From Flavobacteriaceae bacterium UJ101 (GTDB taxonomy: Bacteria > Bacteroidota > Bacteroidia > Flavobacteriales > UJ101), in contig CP016269.1 in assembly GCA_001880285.1 (NCBI GenBank), forward strand, positions 1,250,501 through 1,314,500: DNA of 64,000 bases, written 5' to 3'. Position 1 is the stretch's first letter, and each line of letters begins with the position of its first letter. Positions 36,074-45,275 of this stretch are shown piece after piece. The notes under the pieces are model-generated. The model saw only the letters and a program-made list of their open reading frames with translations, made no database searches and was not told the origin of the DNA. A program made the position numbers and the translations under genes.

Positions 36074-37546
36074 ATGAGATCAGTTGTTTTATATATAGCA
36101 CTCTTTGTTTCTTCTTGGCTTACGAGTCAAATAGAACCTACGATCCATTCTGACGAACAAAAAGTGGCAGAACCTTTCACCATTACTTACGAGGTTTCTA
36201 ACAATTCTTCTTGGACATTACCAACCCTAAAAAAACGGGATATTATTCAAAAAAACTTAGAAATTGTTAATGTAAAATTAGATACTCTTTCAGAAAAGAT
36301 TCAACTTAATTTACAATTGATTGCTTTTGATTCGGGTATTTATACTATTCCTTCTTATCGATTTAAAAAAGGTTCTCAAGAAATTCGTTCTTTTGAAAAA
36401 GATATACATGTTTCGAGAGTTAAAGTGAATACACTTCAGAAACCTATCTATGATATCAAACCCATCAAGGAAATTTCTTTAACATTTAATGACTACTTCA
36501 ATAAATATCGTTGGATTTTAATTGGAATTTTAATCGCTCTTATTATTGCAATTCTAAGTTTTCTCATCTATTGGTTTATTAAAAGTAAACCTTTTGCAAA
36601 AAAAGAAGAACCTGAAATTCCACCAGGAGAGGAAGCTTTATCTGCTTTATCCAATCTAAAAGAACAACAAATTTGGAAAGAAGATGCTAAAGTTCATTAT
36701 TCAAAACTCACCGATGTTTTAAGACATTATTTTGAAAGAAAACTACACTTTGATGCACCTGAATCTACTTCAGATGAAATTTTAAGTGAAATACAACCTC
36801 AACTCGAAGAAATAGAATATAAAAAGCTACGCAACTTACTCTACGAAGCTGATTTAGTTAAATTTGCAAAATCTTCTCCAGAAGAGTCTAAACATTTACT
36901 TTATTTAGATGATTCTGTACAATTAGTTCAATCATTAGAGGAAAAAATTGTTGAAGAGACTGAAGAAGAGGAAGAAGAAGCTTTAGCTCCCATTGAAATC
37001 AAAAAAACCTATTTTGAGTTCTTAGGGAATCTTCAAAAAGAAATACCAAAAGGAGATTTTGCTCTCTGGTGGAAAATAGATTCCGAGGATCATTTTACAA
37101 ATTCTATTTCTCAAAAAGTCTGGGATTCATTCTATCAAAATGAATTAGCTTTTTACCCTTATATTTTAGGTGTTATCTTGTACGAAAAGGGATTAAATAA
37201 TGAAAGAAAAGCAGTACTATTCCCAGAATCAGAACAACAATTCGTTTTAGAAAATGAGACAGTTGGTACTTTTGTTATTTCTATTTCAAAAGAAAAAGGG
37301 TTCACCATTTTAATGAATACTCAGACGACATCCAACGAACAACGTAATGCATTTTTAATAGAATTTATAACAAATACTCGAGAATTTATAACAAATGAAA
37401 TAACACCTCCCAAACAAAAAGAATATAAAAGTAAGTCTTATGGTGATCAAGCTAAAGATTGGTATCTTTTTATAAGGGGAATGGTTATTAAGTCAGAGAA
37501 AAAAGGAAAAGAAATAAATAGAATTGCAGGAAAGAAATTAGAATAA
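36074..37546 (+). CDS. 490-residue Bat-operon membrane protein with C-terminal extension
   Basis: The start ATG directly follows the previous stop. Residues 1-18 look like a signal peptide; about 20-125 is periplasmic and beta-rich; one transmembrane helix spans 147-169; the part at 180-290 resembles the cytosolic DUF4381-type helical region expected here in Bat loci. After an acidic linker (EETEEEEEEA, 294-303) there is an extra segment of about 185 residues (306-490), ending in a lysine-rich tail, that I do not recognise. Whether this extension is common to relatives is not visible here. Function unknown. Confidence 0.7.
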   Translation: MRSVVLYIALFVSSWLTSQIEPTIHSDEQKVAEPFTITYEVSNNSSWTLPTLKKRDIIQKNLEIVNVKLDTLSEKIQLNLQLIAFDSGIYTIPSYRFKKGSQEIRSFEKDIHVSRVKVNTLQKPIYDIKPIKEISLTFNDYFNKYRWILIGILIALIIAILSFLIYWFIKSKPFAKKEEPEIPPGEEALSALSNLKEQQIWKEDAKVHYSKLTDVLRHYFERKLHFDAPESTSDEILSEIQPQLEEIEYKKLRNLLYEADLVKFAKSSPEESKHLLYLDDSVQLVQSLEEKIVEETEEEEEEALAPIEIKKTYFEFLGNLQKEIPKGDFALWWKIDSEDHFTNSISQKVWDSFYQNELAFYPYILGVILYEKGLNNERKAVLFPESEQQFVLENETVGTFVISISKEKGFTILMNTQTTSNEQRNAFLIEFITNTREFITNEITPPKQKEYKSKSYGDQAKDWYLFIRGMVIKSEKKGKEINRIAGKKLE

Positions 37547-37577
37547 TTATAAAAGAAAAAAGAGTAAAAATTTTATA

Positions 37578-37609
37578 GTGAAAAATTAAAAGTGAAAAGC
37601 TAAAAATAG
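37578..37609. repeat. GTGAAAA-type degenerate repeat before batA
   Basis: AGTGAAAAATTAAAAGTGAA then AAGCTAAAAATAG: repeated units of the form (A)GTGAAAA(G). A related element, AGTGAAAAGCGAAAAAAC, occurs at 43650-43667. The 108-bp gap between the 490-aa protein and batA holds this and no gene. Confidence 0.4.
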
Positions 37610-37654
37610 TTGAAACGTACTAATATCTAACCTACCAATAATCTGTAAAGAATA

Positions 37655-38623
37655 GTGAAATTATTAGAAAACATAGAATTTGAATCACCTTGGATGCTCC
37701 TATTACTAGGAATACTTCCACTATTGATCTTTTGGTTCTTTTTTAATCGAAAAGAAGGTGCTATACTTCGTATGCCTTCTATCGAACCTGTATCTAATTC
37801 TTTTAATTTAATTGAAAAACTACGTCCTCTTCTTTATATTTTACGCTTATTAGCCATTACTTCGTTAATTATTGCTCTAGCACGTCCAAGAGCTGTAAAC
37901 GAAGTAAGAAAAGTGAATTCAAATAAAGGGGTTGATATTATCATGGCAGTAGATGTTTCGGGAAGTATGGAAGATACTGATCTTTCACCCTCTCGTATTG
38001 GAGCATTAAAAAAAGTAGCAACTAAATTTGCTAATGAACGAAAATTAGATCGTATTGGATTGGTTGCTTATGCTGGAGAAGCTTTTACCAAAGTTCCTTT
38101 AACCACTGATCGTACTATATTAATTCAAGCCATTAAAGAACTTGATACTCGAGAATTATCAGGTGGTACAGCTATTGGAAATGGGTTAGGAACAGCCGTT
38201 AATCACTTAAAAGATAGTAAGGCAAAAAGTAAAATCATCATTCTATTAACAGATGGAGTAAATAATGATGGATTTGTTGACCCTATTATTGCCTCTGAAA
38301 TTGCAGCTGATAATAATATTAAAGTCTACACCATTGGTATTGGGAGTAATCAAAGAAGTACCCTTTTCGGTTTAGGAGGCGGGTTAGATGAAAAACTTCT
38401 TAAACAAATTGCTAAAAATACTGGAGGATTCTATTTCAGAGCTACAAGTAGTACAAGTCTATCCACTATTTATGATGAAATTAACCAATTGGAAAAATCT
38501 GAAATAAAGGATATAAAATATTATACTTATCAAGAGTTTTTTAAAACCTTTTTATTGTATTCCTTTATTTTCATTGTGATTGAAATTATTTTAAGATTAA
38601 CCTTTTATAGAAGTTTTATTTAG
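37655..38623 (+). CDS. batA: BatA, VWA-domain membrane protein
   Basis: A 322-residue inner-membrane protein with N-terminal membrane helices (PWMLLLLGILPLLIFWFFF; LLYILRLLAITSLIIALA), a periplasmic von Willebrand A domain and a C-terminal helix near 300-318. The MIDAS metal site is DVSGSM with D100, S102 and S104. It starts with GTG at 37655. BatA and BatB are thought to act with MoxR in a membrane stress-tolerance complex. It abuts batB without a gap. Confidence 0.92.
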   Translation: MKLLENIEFESPWMLLLLGILPLLIFWFFFNRKEGAILRMPSIEPVSNSFNLIEKLRPLLYILRLLAITSLIIALARPRAVNEVRKVNSNKGVDIIMAVDVSGSMEDTDLSPSRIGALKKVATKFANERKLDRIGLVAYAGEAFTKVPLTTDRTILIQAIKELDTRELSGGTAIGNGLGTAVNHLKDSKAKSKIIILLTDGVNNDGFVDPIIASEIAADNNIKVYTIGIGSNQRSTLFGLGGGLDEKLLKQIAKNTGGFYFRATSSTSLSTIYDEINQLEKSEIKDIKYYTYQEFFKTFLLYSFIFIVIEIILRLTFYRSFI

Positions 38624-39649
38624 ATGTTTGAATGGGATGAGATACAATATTTATGGTTAATTATACCGGTTATCATTTTACTAGCCGGATATTTCTTACT
38701 TTCTTTCTGGAAGAAACGTAAGCAAAAAGAATTTGCTGATTCACATCTATTTCAACACATCGTTCAAAATAAATCTCCTTTTAAATATTGGCTTAAATCC
38801 TTTTTAATTCTAACTTCTCTATGTTTTCTAATCATTGCTATTATAGGCCCTCAAAAAAGTGGTGAAGTTCAGCAAATGAAACGAGAAGGAATTGATATTG
38901 TATTTGCATTAGATGTATCGAGAAGTATGGATGCAGAAGACGTTTCTCCAAGTCGTCTAATTAAATCAAAAAAAATTATAAAAGAACTGATGGGTGAGTT
39001 AGCTGGAGATCGTATTGGATTGGTTGCCTATGCTGGAACCGCTCATAAAATGATGTCTTTAACAGAAGATTATACTTCTTTACAGATTTTGTTAAATGGT
39101 ATTAATTCTAATATGTTAAGTATACAAGGAACTTCTTTAGCTAGTGCCATCAATCAATCGGTAGATTTATTTCAAAAAGATTCTCCTGGTGACCGGGCTA
39201 TTGTTATCATCTCGGACGGAGAAGATCATGAGGAAGACATTGATGAAGCTATTGATCGTGCAAAAGATGCCAATATTAATATCATTACGGTTGGAATTGG
39301 AACCACAAGTGGAGGACCAATCCCTGTTTTTCAAGGTGGAAGAAAGATAGGTTACAAAAGACAACGCGGTGAAACTATTACAACCAAATTAAATGAATCG
39401 GCACTTAAAAATATTGCACAAGACGCCAACGGCACTTACATTCATTCTAATTCAAACAAAACCATTATACAGGATATTAAACAAGCTTTTTTACATTATA
39501 AAAGAGTTCAAAAAGGAAGTACGGATTACACGAATTATCGTTTGTATTATCAATATTTTGCATGTATCGCTTTAATTTTAATACTTATAGATAGTTTACT
39601 ATTTAATAGAAAAACCCACTGGATTCAAAAACTAATCTCAAAAAAATGA
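38624..39649 (+). CDS. batB: BatB, VWA-domain membrane protein
   Basis: Paralogue of BatA, 341 residues. Two N-terminal membrane helices (YLWLIIPVIILLAGYFLLSF; FLILTSLCFLIIAIIG) precede a VWA domain with MIDAS DVSRSM (D97, S99, S101) and a C-terminal helix. BatA and BatB share a GDRIGLVAYAG-like core segment (DRIGLVAYAGEAF in BatA, DRIGLVAYAGTAH here), evidence of duplication. It starts at the base after batA and its stop overlaps batC by 4 nt (ATGA). Confidence 0.92.
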   Translation: MFEWDEIQYLWLIIPVIILLAGYFLLSFWKKRKQKEFADSHLFQHIVQNKSPFKYWLKSFLILTSLCFLIIAIIGPQKSGEVQQMKREGIDIVFALDVSRSMDAEDVSPSRLIKSKKIIKELMGELAGDRIGLVAYAGTAHKMMSLTEDYTSLQILLNGINSNMLSIQGTSLASAINQSVDLFQKDSPGDRAIVIISDGEDHEEDIDEAIDRAKDANINIITVGIGTTSGGPIPVFQGGRKIGYKRQRGETITTKLNESALKNIAQDANGTYIHSNSNKTIIQDIKQAFLHYKRVQKGSTDYTNYRLYYQYFACIALILILIDSLLFNRKTHWIQKLISKK

Positions 39650-40518
39650 GGTATTGTATTATTATCATATCATTTTTAATGTTTTATTCATGTAATGAAA
39701 ATTATGTGGTAAAAGATCATATAATCAATGGAAATACAGATTATCGTAAACGTGATTTTGAAAATGCTATTACGGATTATAAGAAGGCTTTATTTTTAGA
39801 TGGATCTGACACAATTGCTAATCATAACATAGGAAATGGGTTTTACAGAATTAAAGAATTTGAAGAAGCTATCCATTATTATAAAATGGTAGATTCTTTA
39901 GGAATTTATTCAAAAACCAAAGCTGAAGCAAAGCATAATGAAGGAAATGCTTATATCAAATCTCAAAAATTTGAGGATGCCTTGGAAGCTTACAAAGAAG
40001 CTTTAAGAAATAATCCTAATGACCAAGAAACACAATATAATTTAAATGTTGCTTTAGAAAAAATCAAACAAAAGGAAGAAAAAGAAAAACGTCAACAACA
40101 AAAAGAACAACAGCAGAAAAAACAACAACAAAACCAACAAAAACAGAACCAGCAACAAAAGCAAAAACAACAAGAAAAAAACAAACAATCTTCTGAAAAT
40201 CAGAAGCAACAACAGCAGCAACAAAAAAATCAATCTCAAAATAAAAAAGAGGAACAAAAAGATAAAGAATCACAATCTAAACCTCAATCAGATCAGAAGA
40301 AAAAAGAAGAACAATCTAAAGATCAAACACCTTCTCAACCTCAAAATTCCACTCAAAAACAAGAACGAGGAGAAAAAACTGATTTAAGTATTTCTAAAGA
40401 ACAAGTAGAAGCTATTTTACGTGCTCTTGAAAATGAGGAAAAAGCTATTCAAAGAAAAATGCTTAACAAAGATAAAAGAAAGCAAAACGCAACTAAAAAA
40501 ATGGAAAAAGACTGGTAA
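39646..40518 (+). CDS. batC: BatC, TPR lipoprotein with Q/K-rich tail
   Basis: A 290-residue protein with lipobox-like FYSC (C16) and about three TPR motifs (residues 25-140, ending NPNDQETQYNLNVALEKI). From about residue 140 to 245 it is made almost wholly of Gln, Lys, Glu, Asn and Ser, encoded by CAA/AAA-rich codons; this low-complexity tract may be flexible or aggregation-prone. The C-terminal 40 residues are helical. TPRs suggest protein binding, likely to BatA or BatB. Its start overlaps the batB stop. Confidence 0.85.
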   Translation: MRYCIIIISFLMFYSCNENYVVKDHIINGNTDYRKRDFENAITDYKKALFLDGSDTIANHNIGNGFYRIKEFEEAIHYYKMVDSLGIYSKTKAEAKHNEGNAYIKSQKFEDALEAYKEALRNNPNDQETQYNLNVALEKIKQKEEKEKRQQQKEQQQKKQQQNQQKQNQQQKQKQQEKNKQSSENQKQQQQQQKNQSQNKKEEQKDKESQSKPQSDQKKKEEQSKDQTPSQPQNSTQKQERGEKTDLSISKEQVEAILRALENEEKAIQRKMLNKDKRKQNATKKMEKDW

Positions 40519-40519
40519 A

Positions 40520-42319
40520 ATGAAGCGTTTTATTCTACATATTATTATTTTCATTCTCATTTCTTTTAATTTTACACTAAAAGGACAAGTTTCTTTTGAT
40601 GCTATTTTAGAACAAAAAGAAGTTTCCATCAATCAACTCTTCTCCATAACTTTTCAATTAAAACTCGATAATAGAACGTATGAAATAGATGATATTCATT
40701 ACCCTGATTTTTCCAGTTTTGATTTAGTAGGAAACTCGAATTCTACACAATCTAATTTAAAAAGTTCAACTATTTCAAAAACATTCACCTTTAGGGCTTT
40801 AAAAAAAGGTACTTTCAAAATTGAAGAGGCAAGCATAACCGTTGATGGAAAAATTTACAAAACAAAAACTACTCAAATTAAAATAACAGGTAAATCCAAC
40901 CAACCAAAAACATCTAAAAAACAAAACATTCCACAAAGAGGAGAGGTCTTAACCAATGAAACATCTAAAAACACCAAATTATTGGTTACAGCAAGTAATT
41001 TATCTCCTTACGCTGGTGAACAAGTCCTAATCAGTCTTCATATTTTATCAAAAGACTATAATGTATTGCATCGTATTCGTGAGTCAAAAGCCAATCGATT
41101 TAAAAATTTCACCGCTATTGATTACCCTGTAAAAAGAACAGCAATTCAAGAAGAAAATTACCAAGGTTCTTTATTCTACTCACAATTGATCACTCAAAAG
41201 ATCATTGTGCCTCAACAAGTTGGTAAAATTTCTTTAGAACCTTTCCAATTGGAGTTTCCATTTTTAATTAAAACCAATCAACGGGACTTTTTTGGAAGAC
41301 CTGTGAATCAATATATTTGGGTTAAATTAGATTCTAATGAATTAATTTTTAATGTTAAACCTCTACCTAGCACAGGGAAACCGTCTAATTTTAGTGGTGC
41401 AGTGGGTAATTTTAATCTCAATGTATTTTCAAATAAAAACAATATCAATGCTGGAGAATCTGTTGAATTTGATGTAGAAATATCAGGAAAAGGGGATTTT
41501 AAAATGGTTACGATCCCAAAATTATCTTTACCAGACGAATTAGAAGTTTATGAACCTAACACTCGTGAATCCATAACTTTAACCAAAGAAGGGCATAAAG
41601 GAAAAATTTCTAAAAATTATGTTGTAGTTCCTCAATACAAAGGAAATTATGAAATTCCTACTTTAGAATTTTCCTATTTTAATCCTACTACCGGAAAATA
41701 CGAAACTAAAACTTCACAAAAAACTACTTTAAATGTTATTAATGGGCCAGAGAAACCCATTCAAGATCAAACTGATAGCATAACAAAAAAGCAGAGTGAA
41801 ATTAATTCTTCACCTACAACAAACACCCAAGATGAATTATTTTTACGTCCTTTAAAACAAACGTTAACATCCTATAATCCTATTCTTTCTCCAATAACCA
41901 TTTGGATGATTATTATTGGTTCAGTGCTCTTTGTACCTTTGTTGTTTGGATTCTTAGCCCTCCTAAAAAAACAAAAAAAGAATCATAAAACATCAAAACC
42001 AAAAGAATCTTCTAAAAAACACTTGGCGAATGCTAAAAAGCATTTAGCTCGTAACGAATCATTATTTTTTTATGATGCAATAGAAAAAACCATTTATTAT
42101 ACACTTTCTGAACGTTTAAACATTACTACTTCTAATTATAATTTATCTACAATTAAAACACTTTTACAAGAACAATCTATTTCAGAAGAAAAAATAAATC
42201 AAGTTGAAGAAATACTCAATGCATGTTCTTTCCAAAAATATGCACCTACTAATTCAACTCATTCGATGGAAACTATTTATCAAAAAACCATTCATTTTAT
42301 TAATACTTTAAAGAATTGA
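40520..42319 (+). CDS. batD: BatD, oxygen-tolerance-type membrane protein
   Basis: The open frame runs back to 40421, but the best start is the ATG at 40520, 1 nt after the batC stop: it begins a clean signal peptide (MKRFILHIIIFILISFNFTL). This gives 599 residues. A long periplasmic region of several immunoglobulin-like beta domains (about 25-440) carries the BatD domain; one membrane helix lies near 458-482 (ITIWMIIIGSVLFVPLLFG); a cytosolic tail of about 110 residues follows. BatD proteins are part of the Bat complex. Role in detail unknown. Confidence 0.9.
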   Translation: MKRFILHIIIFILISFNFTLKGQVSFDAILEQKEVSINQLFSITFQLKLDNRTYEIDDIHYPDFSSFDLVGNSNSTQSNLKSSTISKTFTFRALKKGTFKIEEASITVDGKIYKTKTTQIKITGKSNQPKTSKKQNIPQRGEVLTNETSKNTKLLVTASNLSPYAGEQVLISLHILSKDYNVLHRIRESKANRFKNFTAIDYPVKRTAIQEENYQGSLFYSQLITQKIIVPQQVGKISLEPFQLEFPFLIKTNQRDFFGRPVNQYIWVKLDSNELIFNVKPLPSTGKPSNFSGAVGNFNLNVFSNKNNINAGESVEFDVEISGKGDFKMVTIPKLSLPDELEVYEPNTRESITLTKEGHKGKISKNYVVVPQYKGNYEIPTLEFSYFNPTTGKYETKTSQKTTLNVINGPEKPIQDQTDSITKKQSEINSSPTTNTQDELFLRPLKQTLTSYNPILSPITIWMIIIGSVLFVPLLFGFLALLKKQKKNHKTSKPKESSKKHLANAKKHLARNESLFFYDAIEKTIYYTLSERLNITTSNYNLSTIKTLLQEQSISEEKINQVEEILNACSFQKYAPTNSTHSMETIYQKTIHFINTLKN

Positions 42320-43053
42320 TGAAAAAATATCTTTTTATATGGATTATAGTATTTTCTTTTATAGCTCTAAAAGCTACTGAAACAAAAGATGTTACATCTA
42401 TTTTTCAAAAAGCCAATCAATTACAACAAAATAATCAATTTAAAGAAGCTTTACAGCTTTATCAAGAAATTGAGGTATCTAATATTCAATCTGATGCTCT
42501 TTTTTATAATATGGGTAATGCTTATTATCATCTTAAACAATGGGGTTTTGCACGTGCTTATTTTGAAAAAGCATTAGCATTAGACCCAACTAATCAAGAT
42601 ATTATCGTTAATTTAAATCTAACATTAAAAGAAATAGAAGGTCCTAATTTTCAAAGATTAAATCCTTCTGACAACCCTGTCAATTTATTTACACAATATC
42701 ATTGGCTTTTATTAATTATGTTGTTCACTTTTATTTTAGTTGTATTATTTCTATTTTTTAAATTTATTTCAAATAAAAAATTAAAAAATATAATTTTAAT
42801 CCTTTCTATTTTAAATGGTTTCTTTTTAGTCTTTTCTCTAATTGGGTATTCATCTTATTTTTTTGAAGAGCAAGAAGCTATTATTATAAAAGATTCCAAA
42901 GCACATGAAAACCCAATCGAAAAAAGTGATGTATTGAAAGTTCTTACTTCTGGAAAAAAAATAATGGTTTTAGAAAAAATTGATGACTGGACTCAAATAC
43001 AAGAAGGGAATAATATTTTTTGGATTAAATCAGATGATCTTATTGAATTATAA
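42319..43053 (+). CDS. batE: BatE, TPR and SH3-like membrane protein
   Basis: The ATG at 42319 overlaps the batD stop by one base (TGATG); the TTG at 42316 is a less likely start. The 244-residue protein has a signal peptide (1-19), two TPR repeats (about 25-100: FYNMGNAYYHLKQWGFARAY), two membrane helices (about 128-150 and 157-180) and a C-terminal SH3-like domain (185-244). The order matches BatE of related loci. It is the last bat gene; the RNA methyltransferase gene follows 20 nt on. Confidence 0.88.
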   Translation: MKKYLFIWIIVFSFIALKATETKDVTSIFQKANQLQQNNQFKEALQLYQEIEVSNIQSDALFYNMGNAYYHLKQWGFARAYFEKALALDPTNQDIIVNLNLTLKEIEGPNFQRLNPSDNPVNLFTQYHWLLLIMLFTFILVVLFLFFKFISNKKLKNIILILSILNGFFLVFSLIGYSSYFFEEQEAIIIKDSKAHENPIEKSDVLKVLTSGKKIMVLEKIDDWTQIQEGNNIFWIKSDDLIEL

Positions 43054-43073
43054 CACGATCAATTTTATATTTT

Positions 43074-43568
43074 ATGACTCAATTTCGTCAATTAGAACAT
43101 CATGAAGTGCAAAACTTCACGACCAGTAAAGAAATCATCCTATTTATAGAGCCTATTTCGTCTCCTGAAAATATAGGAGGTATTTTTCGTATTGCAGAAG
43201 CAATGGGAGTTCAGAAAATTTACTGGAAAAATGTTCTTTTAGATTTATCTAATAAAAAAATCACTAAAATTTCTCGAAATACAAACCAAAAAATACTTTA
43301 TCAAAACGTTACAGATTATTCTATTTTAAATGAATTACAAAAACAAGGATTTCAAATTTCAGCTTTAGAATTAACCACACATGCTCAAAACATTCATCAT
43401 TCTACTTTTCCTAACAAATTGGTTTTAATTATTGGAAATGAAGCTCATGGTGTATCTAAAGAAGCTTTAGCACTTTGTGACTCTACTTATTTCATCCCTA
43501 TGTATGGAGAAAACTCTTCTATGAATTTAGTCGTATCTTTGGGAATTGCGTTGAATTCTATTGTTTAG
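43074..43568 (+). CDS. SpoU/TrmH-family RNA 2'-O-methyltransferase
   Basis: A 164-residue SPOUT enzyme that methylates a ribose in tRNA or rRNA using SAM. Motif 1 is EPISSPENIGGIFRIAEAMG (with N and R), motif 2 is LVLIIGNEAHGVS, and motif 3 is IPMYGENSSMNLVVSLGIAL, the trefoil-knot SAM site. Without the N-terminal domain of TrmL or TrmH the target RNA cannot be told. It is 20 nt after batE and may be on the same transcript. Confidence 0.87.
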   Translation: MTQFRQLEHHEVQNFTTSKEIILFIEPISSPENIGGIFRIAEAMGVQKIYWKNVLLDLSNKKITKISRNTNQKILYQNVTDYSILNELQKQGFQISALELTTHAQNIHHSTFPNKLVLIIGNEAHGVSKEALALCDSTYFIPMYGENSSMNLVVSLGIALNSIV

Positions 43569-43649
43569 TAAATAATGAAATTTTAAGATTAGAAAAAAGA
43601 GAAAAAGAGCAAAGAATAAAGAAATAGAATGTCAATAAAGCTATCCCTA

Positions 43650-43667
43650 AGTGAAAAGCGAAAAAAC
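43650..43667. repeat. GTGAAAA-type degenerate repeat
   Basis: AGTGAAAAGCGAAAAAAC shares the unit of 37578-37609. The 43569-43782 gap around it is AT-rich and holds no gene that I can support. Confidence 0.35.
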
Positions 43668-43782
43668 TGTTATAATCAATATAAATACTATTTTTATAAC
43701 TCAAAACCCACTAGAGGTTAAAAAATAAAACAATCAAAAATCTTTACTTTTTTCTTTCATCAAACTCTCCATATACTACATA

Positions 43783-45006
43783 CTACATCAACATATTTTG
43801 AGCAAATTTTACCGCTTTGATCAATTCATCAACCTCTTCTTTTGTATTATAAACCGCAAATGATGCTCTAACTGTCCCTGTGATACCATAATGTTGCATA
43901 ATAGGTTGTGCACAGTGATGTCCAGTACGAACTGCTATTCCAAATTTATCTAAAATGGAACCAACATCTGAAGGATGAACTCCTTCTATTTTTAAGTTAA
44001 ATGACACAGCTCCAGCACGTTTAACATTTTTCGCATAAACTTCAACTGTTTCTATTTTAGATAATTCTTCACTAGCATAAATAAGCAATTCATCTTCATG
44101 CTTTTGAATATTTTCGATCCCTACTTCCTGCATCCAATCGATCGCAGTACCCAAAACAATAGCACCTTCTATATGAGGTGTCCCTGCTTCTAAACGAAAA
44201 GGTAATTCAGCATAGGTTGTTTTTTCAAATGTTACCTCTTTAATCATTTCTCCACCACCTTGCCATGGAGCTAATTGATCTAAAATTTCTTCTCTACCAT
44301 ATAAAATACCAATTCCAGTAGGTGCATACATTTTATGACCTGAAAAAGTATAAAAATCACATCCTAAGTCTTGTACATCAACTTTTGAATGAGGAACTGC
44401 CTGAGCTCCATCTACTAAGACATAGGCTCCTACTTTTTTTGCTTTTGCTATAATTTCTTTAATAGGATTGATTACTCCAAAAGCATTTGAAACTTGATTA
44501 AAAGCTACCCATTTCGTTTTTGAAGATAATACTTCATCTATTTTTGAAACATCTAGACCTCCATTCTCATCAATTGGAATGGTCTTTAAAATGGCTCCTG
44601 TTTTTTGACAGAGCATTTGCCAAGGCACTATATTCGCATGATGTTCTAAACCTGAAATTAAAATCTCATCCCCTTCTGAAACTAAATGTGAGATTCCATT
44701 AGCCACGATATTGATACTTTCTGTTGTTCCTTTAGTGAAAATAACTTCATTAGATTTTTCAGCATTTATAAAATGTTGAACTTTTGCTCTTGCCTGCTCC
44801 ATCTGGTCCGTTGCCAACTGACTCAATGTATGAATTCCTCTATGTACATTTGAATTTACTGTAGAATAATAGGTTACAATAGCATCCAATACTTTTTGGG
44901 GTTTTTGAGAGCTAGCCCCGTTATCTAAATAAACTAGAGATTTCCCATTAACTTTCTCTTTTAGAATAGGAAATTGTTTTCGAATATCATCTATATTAAA
45001 GCTCAT
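43783..45006 (-). CDS. sufS: SufS-type cysteine desulfurase
   Basis: PLP enzyme that takes sulfur from cysteine for Fe-S cluster assembly. From the ATG at 45006 it is 407 residues. The PLP lysine is K225 in TFSGHKMYAPTG, and the persulfide cysteine is C365 in RTGHHCAQPIMQHYG. The open frame could start at TTG (45030), but a TAnnTTTG promoter element at 45028-45035 overlaps that codon and an AGGA precedes the ATG, so 45006 is chosen. No sufB, sufC, sufD or iscU is nearby. Group II desulfurase. Confidence 0.94.
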   Translation of the reverse strand: MSFNIDDIRKQFPILKEKVNGKSLVYLDNGASSQKPQKVLDAIVTYYSTVNSNVHRGIHTLSQLATDQMEQARAKVQHFINAEKSNEVIFTKGTTESINIVANGISHLVSEGDEILISGLEHHANIVPWQMLCQKTGAILKTIPIDENGGLDVSKIDEVLSSKTKWVAFNQVSNAFGVINPIKEIIAKAKKVGAYVLVDGAQAVPHSKVDVQDLGCDFYTFSGHKMYAPTGIGILYGREEILDQLAPWQGGGEMIKEVTFEKTTYAELPFRLEAGTPHIEGAIVLGTAIDWMQEVGIENIQKHEDELLIYASEELSKIETVEVYAKNVKRAGAVSFNLKIEGVHPSDVGSILDKFGIAVRTGHHCAQPIMQHYGITGTVRASFAVYNTKEEVDELIKAVKFAQNMLM

Positions 45007-45027
45007 ATGGTTCCTTTTAAGTGTATT

Positions 45028-45035
45028 CAAATTTA
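45028..45035 (-). promoter_or_regulatory. Putative -7 element of sufS
   Basis: TAAATTTG on the minus strand matches TAnnTTTG, 21 nt before the ATG at 45006. It overlaps the alternative TTG start, which argues against that start. Confidence 0.5.
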
Positions 45036-45095
45036 GAAAAAATTAAAATAAAGCCCTATGAGAAATAAAAAAAAGAATTATTTTTAAAAAAAGCT

Positions 45096-45125
45096 TTTGA
45101 GATTTTAAAAGATATCCTATATTTG
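45096..45125 (+). promoter_or_regulatory. Bacteroidota-type promoter of tRNA-Phe
   Basis: TTTG (45096-45099), 18-nt spacer, TATATTTG (45118-45125). Consensus -33 and -7 elements directly upstream of the tRNA. Confidence 0.8.
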
Positions 45126-45143
45126 CCATCGCAAAACACAGTT

Positions 45144-45216
45144 GGTGCCTTAGCTCAGTTGGTAGAGCAATGGACTGAAAATCCATGTGTCCCTGGTTCG
45201 ATTCCTGGAGGCACCA
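45144..45216 (+). tRNA. tRNA-Phe (GAA)
   Basis: A 73-nt cloverleaf: acceptor GGTGCCT with AGGCACC, D-arm AGCTCAGTTGGTAGAGC, anticodon stem ATGGA/TCCAT around loop CTGAAAA (anticodon GAA), and T-arm GTTCGATTC. CCA is not encoded. It has its own promoter and a terminator right behind. Confidence 0.97.
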
Positions 45217-45220
45217 CAAG

Positions 45221-45254
45221 TAAAACCCTTGATTACTCAAGGGTTTTATTATTT
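45221..45254 (+). terminator. Intrinsic terminator of tRNA-Phe
   Basis: A 12-bp perfect stem (TAAAACCCTTGA at 45221-45232 with TCAAGGGTTTTA at 45237-45248), 4-nt loop and a T-rich tail. It starts 5 nt after the tRNA. Confidence 0.9.
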
Positions 45255-45275
45255 TATCAATCTAAGTTAATAGTT

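Noticed and set aside
39167-39364. Small ORF opposite batB
   Set aside because: It lies within the conserved VWA-domain coding frame of batB on the other strand, with no promoter or conserved pattern.
40054-40273. Two minus-strand ORFs rich in Leu, Phe and Val opposite batC
   Set aside because: They are the complement of the CAA/AAA-rich tract; the apparent hydrophobic protein is a composition artefact.
40421-40519. Upstream extension of batD by 33 codons
   Set aside because: It overlaps batC and would put a lysine-rich segment before a perfect signal peptide that begins at 40520.
45007-45030. TTG start of sufS
   Set aside because: The TTG overlaps the -7 element TAAATTTG; ATG at 45006 gives the family's length and has AGGA before it.
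45043-45240. 65-codon minus-strand ORF across tRNA-Phe
   Set aside because: It is the antisense of the tRNA gene.
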